From contig NC_015865.1 in NCBI RefSeq assembly GCF_000221185.1, forward strand, positions 1,054,001 through 1,118,000: DNA of 64,000 bases, read 5' to 3'. Source of the DNA: Thermococcus sp. 4557 (GTDB lineage: Archaea; Methanobacteriota_B; Thermococci; Thermococcales; Thermococcaceae). A program made the translations under genes and the position numbers. Of the stretch, positions 58,363-64,000 are shown piece by piece (positions within the stretch are counted from its first letter, which is position 1; every line of letters begins with the position of its first letter). The notes below the pieces were generated by a model. That model saw only the letters and a program-made list of their open reading frames with translations, was not told where the DNA came from and ran no database searches.

Positions 58363-59388
58363 ATGGGCGATATCAAGGCCGAATGGGAAAATGCCCTCAC
58401 CGCGAAGGACTGTGAGAGGCTCCTGGAGCTCTTTGACGATTACATAGACTCCATAGAGGACGAGGAGACCCTCAGAAAGGAGCTCGAGAGGCTCAAGGGG
58501 GTCGCCGAGGAGTGCGAGGATCCCTACGACCTGGCCCACGAGATAGGCCACGTCTACGCGCACCTCGACGACGCCGAGGCAGGAATCGAGCTCTACAGGA
58601 GGGTGGCCGAGAGGAAGAAGGATGACCCCGAGGAGTACGCCACCGCGCTCTACTATCTGGCGGACGCCTACGAGCACTTCGGCATGCCGGATAAGGCGAT
58701 AGAGACCTACAAGGAGCTCCTCAAACTCGAGGAGGAGGTTCTGAAGAACGAGCGGGAGATAGCGCTCACGCTGGCGAACCTGGCGGTGAACTACGACGAG
58801 CTCGGCGAGACCGAGAAGGCCATCGAGCTAATGGAGCGCGCGAGGGGAATCTTCGAGGGAATACGGGACGAGAAGAACCACATGATAAGCCTCCTCGACC
58901 TTGCGCACTTCAGGTACGAGCTCGGGGACTATGACGCGGCGGAGGCGCTGATAAACGAGGTTCTCAGGAACCCGAGGGAGGACGAGATCGAGATAAACGC
59001 CAGGCTGGTCGAGGCCGAGATACTGGCCGGAAGGGAGGAGTACGACAGGGCTTTCAGGGCCATACGGGACGCCCTTGTAAAGGCCATAAACGTAAGCGAC
59101 GATATTTTTGGCCTGGTCTTCGACACGCTGGTTGATTTCATCGAGGGGCTCTTCAACGAGGGTTCCTACGGCGTTGTCGCGGAGAACATGGAGTCCTTTG
59201 CGGAGCTCTTCGAGGACGACACCGCTTACTTCTTCAGGGCCATCGCCGAGCTTGCCCGCTGGAAGGGCGGGGAGGACGGTGCGAAGGAGCGCTTTGACGA
59301 GCTCTACTCCAGGGTGGAGAACGAGGAACTCCGCTCGGTTCTGGACGAGTGGAAGAGGCCGAAGCTGAGTTTAAGTTTGGGGCTTTGA
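58363..59388 (+). CDS. Tetratricopeptide-repeat protein
   Basis: A 341-residue acidic, all-helical protein. Units like YDLAHEIGHVYAHLDDAEAGIELYRRV, TALYYLADAYEHFGMPDKAIETYKE and ALTLANLAVNYDELGETEKAIELME (each read in part) are clear TPRs. The start is the ATG at 58363, behind GGTGATGTG; a longer frame reads through the promoter. TPR proteins hold protein partners together; the partner is unknown. Divergent from nrdD across a gap full of inverted repeats. Confidence 0.88.
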   Translation: MGDIKAEWENALTAKDCERLLELFDDYIDSIEDEETLRKELERLKGVAEECEDPYDLAHEIGHVYAHLDDAEAGIELYRRVAERKKDDPEEYATALYYLADAYEHFGMPDKAIETYKELLKLEEEVLKNEREIALTLANLAVNYDELGETEKAIELMERARGIFEGIRDEKNHMISLLDLAHFRYELGDYDAAEALINEVLRNPREDEIEINARLVEAEILAGREEYDRAFRAIRDALVKAINVSDDIFGLVFDTLVDFIEGLFNEGSYGVVAENMESFAELFEDDTAYFFRAIAELARWKGGEDGAKERFDELYSRVENEELRSVLDEWKRPKLSLSLGL

Positions 59389-59444
59389 TGCCCCTGCCCG
59401 ATATGTTTTTATCGTCCACCCAGTGATTCCAACGGGGCGGGAAG

Positions 59445-60674
59445 ATGGGGATGATCGGCCGGCTGTTCAGTTCAGTTCTGGGGCACGTAAAAAACCCCCT
59501 GTACAGGAACTCCCTCTACATATCCCTGTCGATGATGGTCACCGCGGCCGCGGGATTTGTGTTCTGGAACGTTGCCGCGAGGCTCTATTCCCCGTCCGAC
59601 GTTGGGACTGCCTCCGCCGTGATATCAGCGATAAGCCTGGTCTTCACAATATCGATGCTCGGCCTGAACTTCTCGATGATAAGGTTCTACCCCCGCTACG
59701 GGGAGAGGGTCATAGGCAGCGCGCTGGCCGCGACCCTCGCCGCATCCCTCGCAGTTTCCACTACCTACGCGCTGCTCGCGGGGAGGATGGGGTCGTTTGA
59801 GGGCGTTTTCTCGGCGGAGTTCTTCGCCCTCTTCGTGCTGTTCTCCCTGGCCGCCACAGCCTACAACGTGCTCGCGATTTACGCGATAGCCCGGAGGAAA
59901 GCGGAGCACAGCTTTGTCCAGAGCGTACTGTTCTCAGCCAGGTTCGCCTTCCTGTTCGCCCTCGTCTCCCTGGGCACCCTGGGCATAGTGTCCTCCTTCG
60001 GCCTGGGCCTGCTTCTGGGGACGGTTTACGGGCTGGCCTCCGCCGGGTGGATGCGGCCAAGGCTGGATACCGAGTTTTTAAGGGAGTCCCTCACGTTCTC
60101 CATCGGCAACTACGTGGCCGACCTCGCCAACGTGGCGCCGAACTACGTGATGCCCACGGTTGTTCTGACGGTCCTCGGGAGCGAGGAGGCGGCGTACTTC
60201 TACATAGCATTCTCCGTCGCGAACCTGCTCATGTTCGTCCCCAACGCGGTGAACACCTCTTTCTTCGTCGAGGGGAGCCACGGGCTTGAGAACGTATGGG
60301 GAACCCTCAAAAGGGCCACGCTTGTCAGCTACGCTTACCTTGCCGCCGCGACCGGCTTCGTGTGGTTTTTTGGTGGGCTTCTGCTCGGGCTGTTCGGGGA
60401 GGAGTACGTGGCAGGTTTTGGGCTTCTGAAGCTCATGATGCTGGGTTCCTTCCTGGTGGTCCCGGTGAACTTCTCGGTGACCATCCTCAACATCCAGAAG
60501 CGGGTGAGGGAGGTTGCCCTCCTCAACGTCCTCAAGGCTGGGCTCTTCCTGGGGCTCAGCTACGCCCTCATGGGGCCGATGGGGATCGATGGGATAGGCG
60601 CGGCGTGGATCGGTGCGTACGGGACGGTACTGGCGGTGATTGCGCTCACCGGGACCATAAGAAGGGCAGCTTGA
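59445..60674 (+). CDS. Wzx-like polysaccharide/lipid-linked oligosaccharide flippase
   Basis: A 409-residue membrane protein with about twelve hydrophobic segments. The N-terminal pattern, NSLYISLSMMVTAAAGFVFWNVAARLYSPSDVGTASAVIS (read in part), is typical of the MOP/polysaccharide-export flippase family that moves lipid-linked glycans across the membrane. Glycosyltransferase and UDP-sugar dehydrogenase genes follow within 4 kb, so a role in surface glycan or N-glycan assembly is plausible. Confidence 0.85.
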   Translation: MGMIGRLFSSVLGHVKNPLYRNSLYISLSMMVTAAAGFVFWNVAARLYSPSDVGTASAVISAISLVFTISMLGLNFSMIRFYPRYGERVIGSALAATLAASLAVSTTYALLAGRMGSFEGVFSAEFFALFVLFSLAATAYNVLAIYAIARRKAEHSFVQSVLFSARFAFLFALVSLGTLGIVSSFGLGLLLGTVYGLASAGWMRPRLDTEFLRESLTFSIGNYVADLANVAPNYVMPTVVLTVLGSEEAAYFYIAFSVANLLMFVPNAVNTSFFVEGSHGLENVWGTLKRATLVSYAYLAAATGFVWFFGGLLLGLFGEEYVAGFGLLKLMMLGSFLVVPVNFSVTILNIQKRVREVALLNVLKAGLFLGLSYALMGPMGIDGIGAAWIGAYGTVLAVIALTGTIRRAA

Positions 60675-60709
60675 GGGTGGAGGGAAGATATAGAAATGGA
60701 ACCGAGGAT

Positions 60710-60985
60710 TCAGATCCTCGAGACGGTCTCAACTTCCGCGCTCTCGACGTTCTCGACCTCGCGGAAGAGGTCGGCGACGGCGTCGTAGGAGTAGCCCTCC
60801 TCGTCCCTTCCGAGGACGTAGAACTTGAGGGCGACGAGACCGAAGGCAATCGGCTCGCGCTCGACCTTGGCGAGGCCGAACTTCTCGGGGATGACGGCCT
60901 TCAGCTTCTCCTCGAGCTCGTCGAGGTTGACATCCGGGTCGGTCGGCATGACCTTAATAACACCAACGAGGTTGAAGTCGCTCAT
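60710..60985 (-). CDS. ef1b: Translation elongation factor aEF-1beta
   Basis: A 91-residue archaeal EF-1beta, the guanine-nucleotide exchange factor for aEF-1alpha. VGVIKVMPTDPDVNLDELEEKLK (read in part) and the C-terminal VADLFREVENVESAEVETVSRI are the family pattern. The ATG at 60985 has GGAGGTGA six bases before it. Co-transcribed with the zinc-ribbon gene 18 bases upstream, a pairing I remember as common in Thermococcales. Confidence 0.95.
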   Translation of the reverse strand: MSDFNLVGVIKVMPTDPDVNLDELEEKLKAVIPEKFGLAKVEREPIAFGLVALKFYVLGRDEEGYSYDAVADLFREVENVESAEVETVSRI

Positions 60986-61003
60986 CTTTTTCACCTCCAG
61001 ACT

Positions 61004-61183
61004 TCACGGCCCCTCCCAGCCGCACTTCGGGCACTTGTAGGGGACTGAGAGGACCCTGCAGCTTTCGCAGCGCCAGATGATCTCCTCGCCGCAGTTCGGG
61101 CAGACGAAGTGAGTGGCGTGCTCCCTAGGGGTTATCTCCTTTCCGCATGATGTGCACACGGGTATCTCGAACTTGGCTTCCAC
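61004..61183 (-). CDS. Zinc-ribbon RNA-binding-type protein
   Basis: A 59-residue protein with four CxxC pairs (VCTSCGK, VCPNCGE, RCESCRV, KCPKCGW), enough for two zinc ribbons. The start is the GTG at 61183 with GGAGGTG six bases before it; the TTG five codons earlier lies in that site. Such proteins are found next to aEF-1beta and are thought to act in translation; direct evidence is lacking. Confidence 0.85.
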   Translation of the reverse strand: MEAKFEIPVCTSCGKEITPREHATHFVCPNCGEEIIWRCESCRVLSVPYKCPKCGWEGP

Positions 61184-61198
61184 TGCGAACACCTCCAA

Positions 61199-61982
61199 GA
61201 AAGGTGGTTTTAATCACTGGTGGGCATTGAGGGAGTTGGCTTATAAGCTTTTCCCCGAGGGAGATGCCTTTAAGCAGGATAAATTCGCTGACTCATGGCT
61301 GTAGACCAAATCATCAAGTATCCTGGAAGGATCTTCGACAACTGCAGCCCATCTTGAAACCGTGTGAAGATGCGGGGTTCCACCCCTGCACCCCGTTCTA
61401 TTCGAATTACTGGGGGGCTCCGCCCCCACACCCCCGGAGGTTTACCCTATGGGGGCAGGTTCTCAGAGAAATGAGAGGGCCCCCATTATGGGGGATGTTC
61501 AAAGATGTACATAAGAGAGTTGCAGAGGTTATTTCTAAATGCTTTTAGCGAGAAATGCACCCCAATTGGAGCTTAACAGTCTTAGAATCACGAATCTGGA
61601 TCAAACTCAACGGGACTGTCGTCCCTTGCGTCGAGCTTTGCTCGACGTCGCGCAGAAGCTTTTGGAAAAAGCTTGACCAAGAAACTTTTCTGGCGAAAAG
61701 TTTGATCAAAGTTCGTGATTCCTTCCAAAAATGCAACTTGGGGAACGTTGGCACTCTCAACAGGAATTTTCAAGCAGGAATTTACTCTCAAAGCTCCTGA
61801 AACACGGGTTTGACTCTAAAAGCGCTCCAACGGAGCGCGGGAGAAGTAAACCCACACAAACAAAGCAACTTCAAAAGGAATTCCCCACTAAAACACATGT
61901 TCAAAAAGGCAAACACTCCCAAAAGAGCACTCAAACAGGAATCACCGACCTTGATCAAACTTCGCGAAGGCGAAGTTTGTAT
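61199..61982. repeat. Gene-free, hairpin-rich region
   Basis: No convincing gene in 784 bases. It holds many perfect inverted repeats: a nested hairpin ATGGGGGC/GCCCCCAT around TCTCA/TGAGA (61449-61486); GGGAC/GTCCC (61612-61625); CGTCGAGC/GCTCGACG (61629-61647); AAGCTTTT/AAAAGCTT (61656-61674); AAACTTTTC/GAAAAGTTT (61682-61703); GCGCTCC/GGAGCGC (61822-61838); AAACTTCGC/GCGAAGTTT (61957-61978). Several are next to a shared GATCAAAC word (61599, 61704, 61953). The short ORFs here look like chance. A TATA-like GCTTATAAGC lies near 61240. Confidence 0.6.
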
Positions 61983-62060
61983 TGGTGGGCCCGCGGGGCT
62001 TCGAACCCCGGACCTCCCGCTTATCAGGCGGGCGCTCTGACCAGGCTGAGCCACGGGCCC
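61983..62060 (-). tRNA. tRNA-Ile (GAT)
   Basis: A 78-base tRNA on the - strand with encoded CCA. The acceptor stem GGGCCCG/CGGGCCC, D arm, T arm with GGTTCGAAGCC and anticodon stem around CTGATAA are all visible; the anticodon GAT reads Ile codons. No intron. It follows tRNA-Glu by 13 bases and is probably co-transcribed. Confidence 0.95.
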
Positions 62061-62073
62061 AGGAGAAGGATTC

Positions 62074-62151
62074 TGGTGCCCCGGCCGGGATTTGAACCCG
62101 GGTCGCGGGATCGAGAGTCCCGCATGATTGACCGGGCTACACCACCGGGGC
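62074..62151 (-). tRNA. tRNA-Glu (CTC)
   Basis: A 78-base tRNA with encoded CCA on the - strand. Acceptor stem GCCCCGG/CCGGGGC, D arm with GTGTAGCCCGG, anticodon loop CTCTCGA (anticodon CTC, Glu) and T arm GGTTCAAATCC are complete. No intron. Confidence 0.95.
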
Positions 62152-62180
62152 GTGTCCGAGATTAGGGAGGAGGGAGGGTT

Positions 62181-62191
62181 TAAAAAGTTTT
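62181..62191 (-). promoter_or_regulatory. Promoter of the tRNA-Glu/tRNA-Ile pair
   Basis: On the - strand CTTTTTAAACC, preceded by a CGAAAA BRE-like stretch, lies about 30 bases before the tRNA-Glu 5' end. This spacing fits an archaeal stable-RNA promoter. Confidence 0.65.
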
Positions 62192-62503
62192 CGGTCGGGC
62201 CCGGCGGGAGGGGGCGATGGGGCCCTAGATAGAGGGGAATGGAACAGGTCGTGGGATTTGAGCAATCTAAGGGTACATAAAAGGGCATCAGACGCGGCTG
62301 CTGTTACAATCTACACCAACACCGGCCGATTTAACAACGACTAACGTTCCGTGTACAAACCGGAGTACCCCAGATGGTTAGAAAGCTTTAAGAGCGTGGA
62401 GCCAATAAGCCGCAATGGAATCTCCAAGGTGATGCAATAATCCAGCGGGGGATTTAAATCACGAACCATGGATGAGGTGTAACAAGGGGAGCCGGTGGAA
62501 ATC
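62192..62503. other. Intergenic stretch with no gene seen
   Basis: About 310 bases between the tRNA promoter and a truncated glycosyltransferase start. I see no credible reading frame or structured RNA. A TATA-like GATTTAAATC (62452-62461) about 45 bases before the ATG at 62504 probably served the truncated gene. Confidence 0.5.
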
Positions 62504-62656
62504 ATGGGGCAGAGGGTTCTGGTCGTGATCCCAGCGTACAACGAGGGGCCGGAGGCAGGGTCGGTTAGGGCAGTTTCTTTTGATGGTAAACACGCAAACA
62601 GAGCAACCCTCCGATCTCCCGAGGGAATGGCAGCACATTATGTCGCGGGGGTTTAA
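62504..62656 (+). pseudogene. Truncated glycosyltransferase family 2 N-terminus
   Basis: With a GGTGG ribosome binding site and an upstream TATA, this 50-codon frame starts MGQRVLVVIPAYNEG, the unmistakable first strand and nucleotide-binding loop of a GT2 enzyme. After about 16 residues the similarity stops and a non-family tail runs to a stop. It looks like the promoter and first codons of one glycosyltransferase gene joined to the upstream part of the next, as left by deletion or recombination. Confidence 0.6.
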
Positions 62657-62660
62657 TAGG

Positions 62661-63589
62661 ATGGAGAGAAAGGTCAGCCCCGAGGACGTCACAATCCTCA
62701 TCCCAACCAGGAACGAGGAGGATGGAATAGGGGAAGTCATTGATGGGTTCAAAAAACTGGGATACACCAACATTCTAGTCATAGATGGCCACAGCACCGA
62801 CAGGACGAGGGAGATAGCAAAGGAGAAGGGTGCAACCGTTGTAGTGCAAAGCGGAAAGGGCAAGGGACAGGCCGTTGCAGAGGCGTTCAACCTCATCGAC
62901 ACTGATGTAATCGTCATGATCGACGGGGACGGGACGTACGACCCCAAGGACATCGGGAAGATGCTTCAGCCGATTGAGAGGGGCATAGCGGAGCATGTGA
63001 TCGGTAACAGACTGGAGAACTTTGAAGATGGGCTTTTACCCGGCTTAATCTGGTTGGGAACAAGATATTCAACGCGCTCTTCCGGTTCATGTACGGGGTC
63101 AAGGTTCACGATCTCTTAACAGGATACCGGGCCCTGACGAAGGAGCTCTACAAGAGCGTGGAGCTTGAGAAGCACGGATTTGAGATCGAGACGGAGCTCA
63201 CAGTTGAGACGATAGCCAAGGGGTTCCGCATCGCGGAGGTTCCGATAAGCTACCGTAAGAGGAAAGGTGAGGCAAACCTCCACCCGATAAAGGACGGCTG
63301 GAGGATAGGGAAGACGATAATAGAGCTTATGGTCAGGTATAATCCGGGGAGGTACCTGTACCTCCTGGGATTCCTTGCCCTGCTGGTGGGCTTCATAACC
63401 GGGGTCTACGTGATACAGGAGTGGCAGAGGGGGGTAACTCACTACCTGCTGGCACCGCTCACATCGATTTTCGTGATCACGGGGATTAACCTCGTGATAT
63501 TCGGGTTCGTCACGGGGTACATATTCAAGAGCATGGCGGGTTTGAAGAGGGAGATAAGGGAAGTGGGGCTGAAGATAAAACAGAAGTAA
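62661..63589 (+). pseudogene. Dolichyl-phosphate-sugar synthase-like GT2, frameshifted
   Basis: The first frame (from ATG 62661, possibly ATG 62583) encodes VTILIPTRNEEDGIGEVIDG, the metal-binding MIDGDGTYDPKD and up to RLENFEDG. The second frame resumes with the family continuation FNALFRFMYGVKVHDLLTGYRAL, EIETELTVE and two C-terminal membrane helices. Adding one G to the GGG at 63030-63032 gives an unbroken AFTRLNLVGNKIFNALF. This is an AglJ/DPM1-like enzyme that loads sugar onto dolichyl phosphate. Broken by one missing base, or a sequence error. No clear ribosome binding site. Confidence 0.75.
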
Positions 63590-63610
63590 GATATTGTGGA
63601 GGCGAAACCC

Positions 63611-64000
63611 ATGAAAATCTCAGTCCTCGGTCTCGGATACATAGGCCTTCCAACCGCGCTCCTGTTTGCAGCAAGCGGTCACGAGGTCATCGGGGTTGAT
63701 GTGGACAAAAGAAAGGTGGAGCTCCTGAATTCGGGGGAGCTTCCTTTTCAGGAGCCGGGACTCGATGAGCTCTTTGAAAAGGCCCGGGGCAACTTCAGGG
63801 CCAGCACCCAGGTTGAAGAATCTGACGTCTTTCTAATCGCAGTCCCAACACCGCTTGATGAACACACTAAAGCGGCCGACCTCAAATACGTCAAATCCGC
63901 CGCGGAGATGATATGGCCCCACCTCAGGGAAGGGAATCTGGTCATACTGGAGTCCACGGTCCCGCCTAACACCACGGAAAGACTGCTTATCCCGATACTC
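63611..64000 (+). CDS. UDP-sugar dehydrogenase (WecC-like), 5' part
   Basis: The first 130 residues of an NAD-dependent nucleotide-sugar dehydrogenase, cut by the window end. The Rossmann motif VLGLGYIGLPTALLFAASGH, the FQEPGLDEL segment and the IAVPTPLDEHTKAADL and ESTVPPNTTE motifs point to UDP-GlcNAc/UDP-ManNAc 6-dehydrogenase and fit less well with UDP-glucose dehydrogenase. GGAGG lies nine bases before the ATG. It follows the glycosyltransferase by 21 bases, so a surface-glycan cluster begins here. Confidence 0.9.
   Translation, partial: MKISVLGLGYIGLPTALLFAASGHEVIGVDVDKRKVELLNSGELPFQEPGLDELFEKARGNFRASTQVEESDVFLIAVPTPLDEHTKAADLKYVKSAAEMIWPHLREGNLVILESTVPPNTTERLLIPIL

Noticed and set aside
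61264-61548. 94-residue + strand frame in the hairpin-rich region
   Set aside because: Pro/Arg-rich translation of G/C hairpins; no start signal. A 19-codon frame from 61295 is also too short to support.

Overview
The window reads as chromosome of a hyperthermophilic euryarchaeon of the order Thermococcales, most likely a Thermococcus species. The signs are archaeal pilin-type (class III) signal peptides, a thermosome, a split GMP synthase, PurP, aEF-1beta, Taw3, CetZ, GGTGA-type ribosome binding sites and TTTAWA boxes 25-45 bases before genes. Genes are packed tightly, with many ATGA stop/start overlaps. No rRNA, IS element or CRISPR array was seen.

Region 1 (1-11.3 kb, + strand) is an operon-like run: the end of a prenyltransferase-repeat protein, a CetZ/FtsZ-like GTPase, a membrane protein, three small pilin-like proteins, three large envelope proteins (one with a DUF2341-like domain) and a DUF2101-type membrane protein. 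Region 2 (11.3-27.5 kb) holds almost the whole purine pathway: guaAB-vapB-vapC-guaAA, purL-purP, purD-purP2-purS-purQ, purE, purT, purM, purC and purF, interrupted by one secreted protein. Its promoters share an 18-bp hyphenated palindrome, usually as a pair 42 bp apart around the TATA box; related sites precede guaAB and guaB. Region 3 (27.5-38 kb, - strand) holds a MazF-like TA pair, a formate dehydrogenase-like molybdo/tungsto-enzyme, pdxST, nadB-nadA-nadC, a secreted anchored protein and guaB.

Region 4 (38-46 kb) has a frameshifted small gene, a C/D box sRNA, an IGHMBP2-type helicase, taw3, a DUF1464 ASKHA protein and a thermosome subunit. Region 5 (44.6-53.2 kb, - strand) is a five-gene operon: metal/corrinoid ABC importer (btuFCD-like), CobN-type chelatase and a fused ChlI-ChlD protein. 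Region 6 (53.3-58.1 kb, - strand) is nrdD, carrying two inteins, followed by nrdG. Region 7 (58.2-64 kb) has a TPR protein, a Wzx-like flippase, aEF-1beta, a zinc-ribbon protein, a hairpin-rich gene-free stretch, tRNA-Ile and tRNA-Glu, a frameshifted dolichyl-phosphate-sugar synthase-like glycosyltransferase behind a truncated relative, and the start of a UDP-sugar dehydrogenase.

The main new observations are the shared purine-promoter motif and its fixed spacing, two C/D box guide RNAs, the toxin-antitoxin pair inside the GMP synthase operon, the CetZ-linked pilin-like operon, the twin inteins in NrdD with a perfect palindrome at the nrdD start site, and three genes each broken by a single G indel.
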